Positions 1 to 12,071 of a DNA stretch of 64,000 nucleotides are shown piece by piece. The notes under the pieces are model-generated. The model was not told the DNA's origin. It did not search any database and saw only the letters and a program-made list of their open reading frames with translations. The stretch's first letter is position 1; each line of letters opens with the position of its first letter. Source of the DNA: Dipteronia dyeriana (lineage: Eukaryota > Streptophyta > Magnoliopsida > Sapindales > Sapindaceae); the NCBI GenBank assembly GCA_032871835.1, contig CM065301.1, positions 20,353,291 through 20,417,290 of the forward strand, written 5' to 3'. Made by a program: the position numbers and the translations under genes.

Positions 1-1489
1 AATGGCTACCACGTAAATATGATCTATTCCTCCACACAATATTTTGACGTTTTGGTGTTTGTTTCTCGACACGTGTCTTTCAACCGCTCGGTTTCGTTGT
101 CAATATTTATGAGACACGACTGGTGGATTAACTGGTGCGCCGCTTTCATCATCAGATCTTTCATTTTGATTTTTTTCCGCTTTTTGAGACCCTAGGGTTT
201 CATGTCATTGCCCCTTTAAATGTTCCATTGAGGGGTTACTCTAGTTCATTTTTACAGAAGCAGTCATTCGACCCAGATTTTCTCACGCAGAAATTTATCT
301 CAACTTCTCCTCAAAGCTTTTACAACAGGTTTCTTTATTCCAAAGGTTAGTTTTAATGGATCCATCTTCCCGTCGTCGTCTTTTTACTATAGCTTTCGAG
401 GCGCTTGAACGCGGAGATTTTCAACTAGTTTCTTGCGTTCGTAGACTATTGGGGGATATCCCTTCTGATGAACCTTCTTTTTTAGATGTTGACGTTTCTG
501 GGATTTACCCTGACGTCCGTTTAAGTTCTAGTTCTGAATCATCCAGTTTAGAATCTATCGTTTCTGATCACAGGGTTCCTCTTCTATCTAGGATGGGAAA
601 ACATCAGAGTAAATGCGAGGTTCACAAGCACGGGTCAGGCAACGTTTGAATCAAAGAGCAAATTATTGATGAGAAGGACGTTGAAGAAGAGTTTAGAACA
701 TCTCGTATCCCTTTTTCTATCGATCGCCCTAGTGGGTTTGATGCCGAGCCGAATGTGGTCGGGGTAGATGAGATCGTGAAGTATCGTGCTCGATTCGACT
801 TAGATCGGTTACAATGTCTCCTACTGGTGATAGAGCCGCATGGAACCCTCCCTCGTATAGTGGCGATTTATGAGCCCATGCTCTGTTGCAACGTCACTCT
901 TCCTCTCCAACTGTTAATTGTCTGGTTTCTGGCTAAAACAGGGATTGCTCCAGCCCAACTTACCCCGAACAGCTACAAGATTTTGATGTGCATGTGGCAT
1001 ATATGGAGCCGAATGAACCTATCACCTCATTCCCTGGATGAAATCAAGCATTTTTATACACTAAGGCAGTCTGGTCGGACATGAACCTATTTTTTTATGT
1101 CCAATCCGCTAGATTGCTGGGTCCCTAAGGGGACAAAAGTGAATCGGGGAGTTGAAACCTCCACTGATGTAAAAAAGAGAGGGTTCGTGTGGGGATTTCC
1201 TTCATCGAACAAGCACTGGAAAAATAGTTGGTTCTTTGTCGGAGGGAACTTAGGACTTCAGGTTACTCTCTCGACTGGGGGGAATCAGACGGTGCTAAAG
1301 GTTCCCCGTTTTTTATGTTCTCCTAATATATGGAACAAGAAAAATCTTGAATTCTCCGATGCTGAGCTGACAAGACTTGCTCGGGCTGCAGTGCGTACTC
1401 TGGAAAAAGGAGCATGTCCTATCTTTTTAGCGAGAAGATGATGATAGAGCTTGACTTTATTAGCTAGATTTCAGGCTATCGCAGGCGAC

Positions 1490-1573
1490 GTAAGTGGTCT
1501 TCCCCCCATTTTTTTTATTTTTTTATTTCATTTTTATATTACTTCTGACTTAGTTCTCTTTATTGTGTTTTAG
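1490..1573 (+). other. Predicted intron 1 of the accessory ORF
   Basis: It starts GTAAGT, has a long T-rich tract and ends TTTTAG. Such introns are typical of this ORF class in Tat elements. Inferred from sequence only. Confidence 0.55.
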
Positions 1574-2388
1574 TGTATGACTCGGACATTATCTACGATG
1601 TTCAAGCTCACCAGGTGAAATCAATTCTTCAGGCGAGCCAAAAAGAAGCTTCTCGCCAAAGTAAGTAAGGTATTGCTCCACTTGATTCGGATGAAGAATC
1701 TATGGAGGCTGGCGAGCAGATCCCTAAGTATGTCCTTGAGGAGGTCATTCAGCCGACCGTGGGGGAATCTAGTGGTCCGAGTGGTCTTGCTGAAACCTCC
1801 GATGGCCAAATATTTCCTAAAAGTGAGAGCAGGCTTGAAGATTGTCTTGGCGGAGTTTTTAGTGTGCCGAAGTCCCCGATTGATGAAATTCCTACCGAAC
1901 AGTTTGCCGTCGGGGATAAAGATAAAGCTGGAAAGCCTTTAAACGAATAAGTAAATCTTGATCCTGGTTTCTTCGAATCTTTCTTTGATGTCGAGGATCA
2001 AGATGATCTTGCACCTGATCTCAACTTCCATCGCGCTCAGGCTGAGAAAAGAAAGTTGGCCGATTCCCCCACCCGTCCTCATAAAGTCCCACGGGTGGTA
2101 TCATTTATCGAATCAAGTGATGATGATACCGAGGCTGGAATTCCCTTAAGCGTTCAAGTTGAAGCATCAGCAGGTGCATAAACTTCTAGTCTGAACAGGG
2201 ACTCCTTACCTCCTGAGGCTGAAGATGTTAGGGTTCAATCCTCGGGAGGCCCTTCCTATCCTTCTCCCCAGGATATGTTAAGGGTGATGTCATCTGGTTG
2301 GGCTTTCATTGGGGATGACCATTGAAGCTGTTTTAGGGATGGCTTGTTAACGGATCGTCTTCAGAATATTTTCAATGGCGCCTCCTAT

Positions 2389-2460
2389 GTAAGTTCTATT
2401 CTATCCCAACTGTTTTTAAGTCTTTTGCCTGCTAGATTTTTAATTTTAACTTATTTACAG
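2389..2460 (+). other. Predicted intron 2 of the accessory ORF
   Basis: It starts GTAAGT, is T-rich and ends TTTACAG directly before the ATGGTGGCC of the coiled-coil exon. At 72 bases it is near the lower limit for a plant intron. Confidence 0.55.
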
Positions 2461-3373
2461 ATGGTGGCCGAGTTTGCTGAGTTGGTTCATATGCAACATC
2501 ATCAAGCTGAGCTGAAAGAGAGTGAGGATAGTCGTGCTCTGGTCGAGGCGGCTTATCAAAGGGAAGTGAGCTCTGCCCAGGAATTCGCCGATCATTGCTT
2601 GGCTAAGCAAGTGGGAGCCAATGAGAAGACTTCTTTGGTAGAAGAGAAGGTTGTGTCATTTCAAAACTTACTGTCTGCTGTCCAGGAATCAATGCTCAAA
2701 ATCGAACAGAAAGCTGAGCAGACCAAGTCGTCCTATGAACAGAAGATTCAAGACTTGGAACGCCAAGCTTTGACGGTTGAATCTCTATCAAAAGAGGCTA
2801 GGCTGGCACTTGAGGTCCAAGGGGTCGATCATTTCAAAAGGTCCCAAACTTATGATGCCCTCCTCCTTCGGGAATTTCAGCGAGGGTTAGTTTCAGCTGG
2901 TGAATTTTTTAAAGTAAAGAATCGGGCAACTGACAAAGCCCGAACCAACTGGGAGTTGTTGATTAAGAATCATGTGGATCGGTCTCTAGAATCTTTTTGA
3001 ACTCAAATAAAAGAATGGAGAGCTTATTGCCGCAGCCAAGGTAAAGAGCCTCATCCTATGCATTTGGAGATCCCATCAGAGCATTCTCTCTCGACCTTCT
3101 ATGCTTGTCAGAAATCTAATGTGGATGGCTCGACACCTGATGTTGGTCCGATCCCTGGATCAGATTACAGTGAGTGGATGGATGACTTGGTCGGCGCAAT
3201 CGTTTGGCCTTCAAATGAGAGTCTTCGTCATGAATAGGAGATGGTGTTTGACTTGAGTATCGGCAAAAGTTCTAAATCCTCATCCCAACCCTAGGTCATT
3301 TTTGTAGAATTTTCCACCTTGTAAAGATTTTGATCAATAAAGTTTCATATTTTTGTGAACCGCTTTATTCAGA

Positions 3374-4280
3374 GCCAAGTATTTTGCTTAAACCGACTAA
3401 CTTATTACTCAAGTAATTTCACCGGGTACCAAGTAGGGATGCACGTTTGGGGATTGGGGATTGGGGATGGATATAGGTTCTCCCATCCCCATCCCCATCC
3501 CCATCCCCACTTTCTAGACCCTTCCCCCATCTCCCCCCCCACCCCCCAATTTCCCCATTTGGGGAAAATAGGGATGGGGATGTTTGGGGGGAGGTCCCCC
3601 CATCCCCATCCCCAGTTCCCCATTTTCCCCTTTTTTTCCTGTTTTCTCGTATCATCCGGTCTCTCATTTTTCTATTTTCCTATTTAACTAAAAATTCTAA
3701 ATTAAATTTAAAAAAAAAACAAACCTTTCATTACAAATAAAAAATATCAATGCATTACAAATTCAACATAAAATGTTTCAAATAATTCAAATACATATTA
3801 TAATTATATTTATATACTTTTGGGGGAAATGTGGAAATGTGGATCTCTATCCCCATCCCCATTTCAATTTAATTATGGGGGAAATAGGGAAATGGGGATG
3901 GAGAGGGGTCCCCCCACCCCCATCCCTATTTTAATTTGGGGATGATTTTCATCCCCTCCCCCCCATTTCCCCATTTTCCTTCATCCCCTCCCCCCCATTT
4001 TCCCATTTTCCAAAAAAAATAATAATCCCCAAATGGGGATGGAGGTGCGGGGATTTGGGGCCACAGGGATAAATGTGCATCCCTAGTACCAAGTATCTTA
4101 TTTAACTTGGTTTTGTTATTTAGAATAGAAGCTAACGCCAAGTATCTTATTGAACTGACTAACTTCTGCTGTCCGAGTAATTTTACCGAGTATCTTATTT
4201 AACTTGATTTTGCATTATTTGGAACGATTTTCTAATGCAAAGTATCTTATTAAACTGACTTATATTATTAACCGAGCCCT
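3374..4280 (+). repeat. Degenerate ~49-bp tandem array in the gypsy A non-coding region, split by a MITE
   Basis: The word AGTATCTTATT recurs at about 4092, 4141, 4189 and 4241 with a spacing of 48-52 bases. It is accompanied by versions of AACTGACTAACTT and GAGTAATTTTACCG. One further unit lies left of the MITE (about 3377-3433). The array sits between the accessory ORF and the integrase end, a usual place for minisatellites in Tat elements. The MITE at 3434-4085 split one unit. Confidence 0.7.
3434..4085. mobile_element. hAT-type MITE 1 with GGGGAT-rich arms
   Basis: The ends are perfect 11-bp inverted repeats, TAGGGATGCAC and GTGCATCCCTA. They are flanked by an exact 8-bp duplication GTACCAAG (3426-3433 and 4086-4093). 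An 8-bp duplication with TAGGGATG ends is the signature of hAT elements. The arms are arrays of GGGGAT/CCCCAT words on both strands and the centre is AT-rich. There is no transposase. Long ORFs on both strands across the arms are artefacts of the array. It is closely related to the element at 39400-39998. Confidence 0.93.
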
Positions 4281-4840
4281 CTTGAAACAAGCGAGTAGAT
4301 TTATACTCGCATTTCATACTCGGTTGCTACCCAAACATTACATCAAGGCTCACCATGATCATATGTTCGAGTCCTTATACAAGTTACTGAGGACGTCTCC
4401 TTAGTTTTGTCTTTGCAAGGGTTTGCCGAATCGTTAAGCTTTTGAACTGTTGAACACAGCTACGCATCTCATTGGGATTTTTCCAGACGGTACCCCGAGC
4501 CGTTTTCTAGAATCTGGTGCATCGGGTTTGCCTTTTTGCTAATGTCGACTGACCTTGCTCGGCTGGCGTGCTCCTTCGAGCTTCTCCGCCCATTCGGGAA
4601 TTTTACCAAATTAATGGTTCTGAGCATTCTATTTGTATGTTCTTATTATCATGCTCGTCTTTCATATGTTCTTATTATCATGCTCGTCTTTCATATGTTC
4701 TTATTATCATATGCTTTAGATTTCGGAAATCTCGAGTTTGGTTTTTATTTATAACTGCAAAACTAATAATGATTAAATTTCAAATCTAATAATTGACCTG
4801 ACTAAAATTGTCCTAACTAAAAAGGAAACAAAATTTTAAG
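4281..4840. other. Non-coding spacer of gypsy A with a 29-bp triplication
   Basis: No credible coding sequence. At 4637-4713 a 29-bp unit containing TTCTTATTATCATGCTCGTC is repeated about 2.6 times. The remainder is the untranslated region between the accessory ORF and the pol 3' end. Confidence 0.6.
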
Positions 4841-7800
4841 GATAAAAAATCTTCAAATGTTGGGCGTTGCATGGTCGTGGTAAGACCCCTCCATCTGGTG
4901 GTGCAATCCAATATGCTCCATGACCAGCTACTCCTTCAATCTTGTACTGGCCTTCCTACTTGTCAACCAAGGAACCTACAACTTTGGTTTTTTATGTTCA
5001 GTGACACCTTTGTGAGTACCAGGTCTCCTAGTTGGAATTTTCTGATTCGAACATGAGAATTGTAGTGGCGAGCCACTCTTTGTTGATATGCCATATTTCG
5101 TATTCGGGACTTCTCCCTTTTCTTTTCTAGTTCATCTAGACTTTGTAATAGCATATCAACATTCTGGTCTTTATTATATAGCCTGACCCTAGGTAACGCA
5201 TACTATGTTTCTATGGGGATAACAACTTCTGTTCCAAACGCTAAAGTGAATGGAGTCTCTCATGTGGAAGTTCTTGCTGTCGTCCGATATGCCCATAATA
5301 CCTCAGAAAGTTTTTCAACCCAACTTACTTTCTTGGCATCTAGCTTTGCTTTGAGTGTATGCTTGATGATTTTGTTTACTGCTTCAGCTTGCCCATTTGT
5401 TTGATGGTGGGCAGGCGTGGCGTAGTAATTGGCAATTTGGTACTCTTTACACAACTGTCTGAATTTTAGATTATTGAACTAAGTTCTATTGTCAATGATG
5501 ATAGTGCTTGGGACTCCAAACCTGTAGAGTATATTTTTCTTCACGAAATTTATGGTATTTGCTTATGTGATATGCACTTATGCTTCAGCTTCTGCCCACT
5601 TTGTGAAATAATCAACTGCTACTATTGCATGCTTCGCTCCACCCCCCTGTCCCTGCTGGCATTAGGCCAATTAAGTCCAAGCTCCACATGGAAAATGGTC
5701 ATGGGGACGTAAGGCTTCTAAGTTGTTCAGGGGGTTGTCAGATATCGTTAGCAATCCTTTGGCATGCATTGCAGCTTTTCGAACATTATTGTGCATCCGA
5801 GAATAAAGTGGGCCAATAATAACCTTGCCTGAGTACCTTATGTGCTAAACTTTTGCCCTCCAGCATGGTTTCCGCATACTCCACCATGGATTTCCTGTAG
5901 TATCCGACATGCATCTTCCTCTGATACACATATTTGGAATGTTCGGGAAAACTCCCTTCTGTATAGTTCTCATCCGATCAATTTGTATCTTGCTGACCGA
6001 TACCTGATACGTTTAGCTTGTAGGGGATCTTTTGGGAGCACCCCTTCTTCCAGGTACTCTTTTAGTTGAGTCATCCAATCATCTGACGGTGTTCGGATTT
6101 CTAAGATTTCAAAGTTTTCAAAGTTTTGGCTCAGTTGTGCTCGGTTTGAGGAGATGTGCGACCGGAATAGTTTTTAGCCTGATTGTAGTCGTTGCTGATG
6201 CTAGTTTGGACAAGGCATCTGCCTTTTCATTCTCCTCCTGGGAATCTGGACAATCTTATATTCTTTGAAGTTCTGAAGGAGTTGTTTTGCTATGCCACGA
6301 TAAGTTATCATATCTTCATCTCTGGCTTGGTATTTGTCCAGGACTTAGTTGACGATTACCTGTGAGTCGCTAAATATTTCGACATCATCTGCTCCGAGAG
6401 CTATGCATACTCTGAGTCTACCTAGTAGTGCCTTGTACTCGATTTGATTATTCGTTGCTTTGAAGTTGAATCTCATGGCACACTCGATATCATCTCCTTC
6501 CGGGGTGCATACTACGATCCCTGCCCCGCTGCCGTGAGTGTTGGAGGAGCCATCTATATATAATTTCCATGAGAAACTCTTCCCCAACATCTTTTTTGCT
6601 TCAGGTTTGGTTCTGTGAATTCTGCTATGAAATCTACCACTACTTGGCCTTTAAGAGATGTCATGGGGATGTACTGGATATCGAATTCACTTAGCTCGAT
6701 TGCCCATTTGGTTAGTCTTTCTGAAATTTCTGGCTTCTGTAAGATTTGCTTAAGTGGGCAGTCGGTGATGACCTGGATTGTATGAGCCTGAAAGTATAGT
6801 CTCAGCTTCTTTACTGCCGAAACTAATGCTAGAGCCATTTTTTCTGCATGTGAATACCTGGTTTCAGCTGGAATAAGTGCCTTGTTGGTATAGTATACTG
6901 GCCTCTGTACTCAATCTTCTGTTCTGACTAGAACTGAGCTTGCTGCTAATTCTGCAGTTGATAAGTACAAGTGGAGTATTTCTCCCATTTTTTTTTTCGA
7001 AAGGATGGGAGATTGCCCTAGGTACTCTTTGATTTTTAGGAACACCTGCTCGCATTCTTGTTCCATTCGAGTCTTTTTCCTTTTTTAATTACTTTAAAAA
7101 GAGGAGCACATTTGTCTGTGGCCTTTGAAATAAATCTGCCTAAGGAAGCTAAGCATCCTGTTAAGCGCTGCACTTCTTTTAGCGTCCTTGGTGAGGTCAT
7201 TTTTTGTAAGGTTTGGATCTTTTCAGGGTTTACTTCGATTCCCCTCTGGTGAACTAATAAACCCAGGAACCTTTCTGAAAGAACTCCAAATAGGCACTTG
7301 TTCGGATTCAGCTTCATTTGATATTTCCTCAAGACATCGAATGTTTCCCGCATGTCTGAAGTATGCCTATCCGCTGAGATGCTCTTGGTCAACATGGCAT
7401 CTATGTAACATGTTTATTCCTATTTGACGTGCGAAGATTCTGTTGACCAGCCTTTGATTTGTTGCTCCTGTATTCTTTAACCCAGAGGGCATTACTGTGT
7501 AACAGTATAAGCATTGATCGGTTGTGAACGCTGTTTTTTCCTTATCGGCCTTATTCATCCGGATTTTGTTATACCCTGAGTAGTCGTCCATGAAACTGAG
7601 TAATTCATGTCCTGACCTGGCATCAACCAGTTGGTCTATCCTTGGCAGTGGAAAAATGTCTTTTAGGCATGCTTTATTTAGGTCCGTGAAATCTACGCAT
7701 ATTCTCCACTGACCATTTTTCTTCTGGATGAGGACCACATTGGCTACCCACTGAGGGTAGCTGATCTCTCTGATTGATCCTACAACGAGTGATTTCTCCA

Positions 7801-8750
7801 CTTCTTGCTTGATCACCTAACTTCTTTCGCGGTTAAAAGATCTTCTTTTTTGTATTACTGGTCATACATTTGGGTCCACTGCAAGATGATATGATATTAC
7901 TCGGGCATCTAACCCTACCATGTCTTCATGACTCTAGGCGAACACATCTTTGTATTCTCTGAGCAGATCAATAGGATTTTGCTTAACCTTTCCTTCTAAA
8001 CTGGCCCTGATTTTGATTTTCTTACATGGTTCATCTTTCCTTAAGACTATTTCCTCTATTGGTTCACTTTTAGACACTTTCGGCTCTTCCCTTGGATCGA
8101 ATTCGAACAATGATTCTTGCTCGGTCTGATCTGATTGGGTGATGGTGAACACTCGTTCGCTATTGTCTGTGTCTTTATAAACCAACAGATTAGCTCTTCA
8201 TGCCATCTCCTGGGACCCCTTGACTATTCCTACCCCCCCCGTTCAGTTGGAAATTTGATCATCAGAGCATAAATAGCTGTTACTGTCTTAGTTTTATTCA
8301 AGAATGGTCGATCTAACAACGCGTTATAAGGCCAATTGTCTAAGTCTACCACTACAAAATCGAGCAATATTGTTCTCTGACAAGGTGCTACTCCGATTTT
8401 TACGGGCAACTTTACCGTTCCGAGAGACCTGACCTCAACTCCCCCGAATCCTTTAAGTGAGGCATGAAAAGGTTACAAATCCTTTCGGTCAAAACTGAGT
8501 TGATCGTAGACAGCTACATTGAGAATATCAGCCAAACTACCATTGTATATTAAATTTCTTCTGACTTCCCTGTGTCCAATTCGGGCACTTGTGACAAGGG
8601 CGTCATTTGGTAGAACATCGACCCCATGTGAGTCAGCTTCTGTGAATATTATTAGGTCCTATCCTTATTTTACCCTTTTCGGGTCTGGTTCGACAGAGTT
8701 GACATCAAAGTTTTGCCTTGCCTCCATCGCTTCTCTGATTTCCTGAGTTC
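4841..8750 (-). pseudogene. Pol of gypsy A: protease, RT, RNase H, aRNase H, integrase (broken)
   Basis: Domains read leftward. Protease, about 8660-8300: the motif is Y-N-G-SLADIL, where a D-x-G box is expected. Linker, 8185-7934. RT, 7910-7036: KKNGQWRICVDFTDLNKAC, then FMDDYSGYN (first catalytic Asp kept). Near 7390-7400 the YxDD box reads Y-I-D-A and lies next to a frameshift. RT-linked RNase H, about 7000-6600. A second, archaeal-type RNase H, 6590-6345: LYIDGSSNTHGSGAG and ATNNQIEYKALL. Integrase, about 6070-4841: zinc-binding part, SLDLIG near 5680, IIDN near 5490, and HHQTNGQAEAVNK near 5400, so all three DDE acidic positions are readable. The C-terminal part ends near 4841. Numerous stops and shifts make it non-functional. 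The order RT-RH-aRH-INT defines the Tat branch of Ty3/gypsy. Confidence 0.88.
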
Positions 8751-8779
8751 GCTCTCGGTTACTTTTTCCAGTTGATGGT

Positions 8780-10561
8780 CCTCCAAAGATTGTTTGTATT
8801 ACTTCATTGGCCTCGAGGCTGCCCTTTTGTTTCGACCGAAACTATGATCGGCCCTAGTCTCTTTCTTCGTTTCTGACCTCTAATCTCTTTTCAAGATTAT
8901 ATCTTGTAGGTGTCCTTTCCGAATAAGGGTCTCTATATAGTCTCTAAGCTGGTAACATTTGGAAGTCTCATGACCGGTTTCCTTGTGTAATCTGCAGTAC
9001 TTTGTTGTATCTCACCGGGCAAACTGAGACTGTCGGTGTGACTCTTTTACTAGATTTTTCTCTTCTAATATGGCTAGGATTTCTTCCTGCTTTTTTCGGA
9101 AAGGGGTGTAGTTTGTATATTTTCCTCAAAATTTCTCTTTGGTCTGGTCGGCATTACGTCTGTTTCCTCCATCCTTGCTTCTTTCTTTACCGTTTCCTTT
9201 TTGTTTTCCCTTTTGGTTCTGTACCTTTGACTCGACATCTTTTAGTTCGGGTTTCCCTCCATGCATGTAGCATCCTCCCATGGCTAAATCCTCTTCTTCA
9301 GCTAGTTCATATCCTCCAGCCATGTCCATCATATCTGCATATCTGGTTAGACGGGGCAATTCTTAGGTTAAAAGATAGTCGTCCATTATGTAAATTGTTT
9401 ATGAATGCAACAATTATTGCTTTATCATTTACAATGTCGATTTCTGATACCGCCTGACCGAATCTCACAACGTATTTTTTCAATGACTCATCTTTCCCTT
9501 ATTTCAGCTGAGAAAGGTAAGCCACTGAATTTTTTCTGTGTACATTACCCAGAAATTGTCTTGAGAAACTTCTTCTTAATTCATCGAAACTTTCGATGCT
9601 TGTCGGAGCAACCTTCCGAACCATCTTGAGCCTGTGTCTCCCAGAGTCTAAGAAAAGTTGAGACATAGTAAAGGGTCGCTGTGGGCATACTGAGCCATAT
9701 CGCTTTTATACCGTCTGACGTGTTCTTTAGGATCTGTATCCTTCTTGAATTGTTCTACGTGTGGCATCCTGAATCTTTCTAGAAATGGGATTCACAGGAT
9801 ATCCCTAGTGAATGGACTATCGGAATCATCGTCAGATAAGTCATTACACTTATATCGCCTAACCAGTACATCCATTTGACACCTATTGTTTTCGACTTCT
9901 CGGGCGGGCTTTGAATCATAACATCTCTGTCTCCCACCGGTTCTTCATGATTGTTAAACCATCAGGTGACTGCCATGCCTGTTTCCAACTCCTCTTCACT
10001 TTGTTGCTGAGTCTCACGGGTCGATCCTTACAGGCGTATGGTTCCATGACGACGTTTGTGATGGTACCGATCACTATCCTCTGATGACGACCGATCACTG
10101 TACCGGTCATGCTTGCGGTATCTATCATGGGCTATCTAACCATGACTCTATCTTTGGCGTGGTCATTCCTCTTTGGGTGTTTCACGTCCCTTATCCTGAT
10201 TGTGTGTTACACCTTAAGCTTGATTGACTGGAACAGAGTTCCTACTAGCTTATGGTGCATCCGGTTATGGCCTAACTACAACCGAACGAAGCCTTGTAAG
10301 TGGGGGACTAAGAGGTTGTGTTTTTTCAACAACTAATAGATCAACCTCTTCTTTTGCTGCGTCCGCTAATAGCTATTGTAGTGCCTCACGGAAGCATCGT
10401 GTCAGGTCTTCACTAGCCGAAGGGATTTGTTGGATCCCTGCCAGAGATGTTGGTTGGTTCTTGGTGGTCGTGGCGAGATCTCGTGAACTACCGCCTATAT
10501 GAACATTATCTGGAGATTTTTGGACATCCCCAGAAATGTTTCTGCTTCCACTTCCAGCCAT
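8780..10561 (-). pseudogene. Gag of gypsy A (broken)
   Basis: Its ATG at 10561 lies 46 bases inside the LTR end, directly after the primer site, which fixes the start. The N-terminus is MAGSGSRNISGD. The capsid-like core (about 9800-9600) shows PFTRDILCIPFLERFRMPHV and later a WFGRLLRQ word, as in plant Retrotrans_gag domains. The C-terminal basic region (9359-9126) is Lys/Gly-rich. At about 9010-8890 is the Tat-type motif YCRLHKETGHETSKCYQLRD, a degenerate zinc-binding box. Frameshifts and stops interrupt it repeatedly. Confidence 0.8.
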
Positions 10562-10589
10562 TATTTTTAATCAAATTGGAGGTTCGCCC

Positions 10590-10607
10590 CCTCCTTATAG
10601 CACCAAT
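10590..10607 (-). other. Primer-binding region of gypsy A
   Basis: Directly inside the LTR end (which reads CGTCAACA on the minus strand) is ATTGGTGCTATAAGGAGG. The matching place in element B reads ACTGGCACAAGAACGAGG, and both continue into a G-run and AACCTCC. Position and TTGG start fit a tRNA primer site. The tRNA is not identified. Confidence 0.6.
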
Positions 10608-11509
10608 TGTTGACGGTGATTTTTGGATCGTTGAAAAGTCAACTGCCAAACATTAACATGTAGACAGATCAAAGCTTTGACTAGTCAAGGGTTGAATAAT
10701 CAAAGCCTCATTCTCTGTATGGATGCGATACAATTTGTTTGTATTTGAGAATAATAATGCAGAAGAGTGGGAAATAAAGAATAAATCAAACACAACACAT
10801 GTTTTACGTGGTAAAACCCCAAGACGGGAAAACATCCACTGTTCCGGTGACGACGAGAAGAGATCCGCTATGAGTAGAATAATTACAACACTCAATACTC
10901 GCTTTCTATCACATGATTTCTCATGTTCCTGATGATCATCATTCTCATCTAAGCGTAAATTGTTGATGATGACCTCTTATTCTTTTATAATGAATACATG
11001 GCTGTATTTATATGGTTCTATCTAGGGTTGCCCTAGTTATTGTTGTACGAGTGGTGGATTCATTAATTAGAATCTTTGAAGGATTCTAGTAATATAATCT
11101 GTTTAGAACTTGTTTCCCGTTTGGTGTTTATCCTTCTAGAAGCTATGAGTTTCTTCATGATTATAATTCTATAATACTGAAGAGGAAATAGAAATGTTCC
11201 CTTATTGGATTATGATTCTTAGATTTAGTATCTGAGTGAATCTTCGCTTGATACGACGTATCTTGATAAGGTCATATTTCCTGTTTTTACCGAGTAGATA
11301 TCGCTGAGTAGAGATTTTCGCTAATTAAGACTCATTTTACTGGACAACTTTACTCAGCGCATACGCTTCTAACTTCCATATTAATTTTCATGATGACATG
11401 TCATTGGCCATTATCCCTCTTGTTGACTAGTTGACTTTTGATGATGTGGAATCACTATATTTCCGCATTACCCGCAACCTTCGATCATGTGTCATGCTGA
11501 CGAAAAACA
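10608..11509 (-). repeat. 5' LTR of gypsy A
   Basis: On the plus strand it starts TGTTGACGGTGATTTTTGG and ends CTGACGAAAAACA, about 902 bp, with short TG..CA inverted ends. Read on the minus strand, a TATA-like CCATATAAATACAG lies near 11005-11015, about 500 bp into the LTR, the expected U3/R position. The exact outer end (11509 or 11511) is ambiguous. The partner LTR is outside the window. Confidence 0.75.
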
Positions 11510-11511
11510 CA

Positions 11512-12071
11512 TATAACAGTAAATATTATATAAAGATATAATTAAATAGATCTCGTATTAAATACATAAGTATGAATAAACATGTACCTGGAAGCGCAAT
11601 GGAAACATCCAATACGTAGAGTTTTAATCCCCGAATCCATAATAATACGATAACCCAAAAATAAAACAAAGAAAACAATGAAAATAATAGAGCGCCTTCT
11701 ACTCTCTTCTCATCTTCCTCAAATTGCTTAATGGGGAGACAATTATGTTATACGTTCATTATGAGTGAGAGTAGGGACCCCCTATATATAGTATAACTTC
11801 CTAGAATCCTAACCCATAAAGGATTCTCAAAACCCTAATATGATGGCTAGTCCTAACAGGAATACTAGGCCCACACATATACAATAGCCCATACCATATC
11901 CTACATATATTTAATGTAATTAAGGTGCGCCGAGTCCAACAAATATTGATCACATTAATAACGGGCCTTATCCGGTCAACTCTCACTTACTTAAACATTT
12001 CAATCAATTCGGTTTTTATAAACTCAAAATATAATGTAATATGTTGCTTACAGTTTTATAAAAATCTTACA
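11512..12071 (-). repeat. 3' LTR of a minus-strand Ty1/copia element, cut by gypsy A
   Basis: On the minus strand the segment starts TGTAAGATTTTTATAAAACT just after a purine-rich GTGAGAGAA that fits a polypurine tract. It carries CTATATATAGGGGG (about 11778-11791) as a TATA box and, nearer the end, TTTCCATTGCGCTTCCAGG, a phrase common near copia LTR ends. No CA terminus is found before the gypsy LTR begins, so the end was probably lost or separated when gypsy A inserted. Confidence 0.6.

Larger units (their letters stand above)
356..3237 (+). pseudogene. Spliced antisense accessory ORF of gypsy A (gypsy-type Transposase_28-like), degenerate
   Basis: A coding remnant opposite in strand to gag-pol. 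The start is the ATG at 356 (MDPSSRRRLF). It runs in one frame through two TGA stops (647-649 and 1082-1084) to about 1441, then needs frame changes. The motifs GIAPAQLTPNSY (about 939-978) and HWKNSWFFVGG (about 1219-1250) resemble the 'putative gypsy type transposon' domain (Pfam PF04195 family) known from plant Tat elements. Two introns with GTAAGT donors and pyrimidine-rich AG acceptors are visible (1490-1573, 2389-2460). The last exon encodes a glutamate/lysine-rich coiled coil (about 2461-3000), then an in-frame TGA at 2998-3000 and an acidic tail ending at TAG 3235-3237. The product's role is not known. Identification rests on motif recall, not on a search. Confidence 0.7.
1..11509 (-). 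mobile_element. Ty3/gypsy Tat-type LTR retrotransposon A
   Basis: An almost complete LTR retrotransposon read right to left. Order on the minus strand: LTR (10608-11509), primer-binding region, gag start at 10561, gag core and CCHC-like motif, protease, RT, RNase H, a second archaeal-type RNase H, integrase ending near 4841, then a long accessory ORF on the opposite strand. The double RNase H and the antisense accessory ORF are known marks of the plant Tat (TatII-like) lineage. The 3' LTR lies beyond the left edge, so its target duplication cannot be checked. Every coding part carries stops or frameshifts, so this is an inactive copy. A hAT MITE (3434-4085) is nested in it. At its right end it abuts a copia LTR, which it appears to have entered. 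Confidence 0.88.

Noticed and set aside
135..350. 71-codon ORF before the accessory ORF
   Set aside because: It is in a different frame from the supported coding region and has no family features; probably leader sequence.
3405..3687. Long ORFs on both strands rich in Pro/His or Gly/Trp
   Set aside because: They translate the GGGGAT/CCCCAT arrays of hAT MITE 1. The same happens at 39374-40068 in MITE 5.
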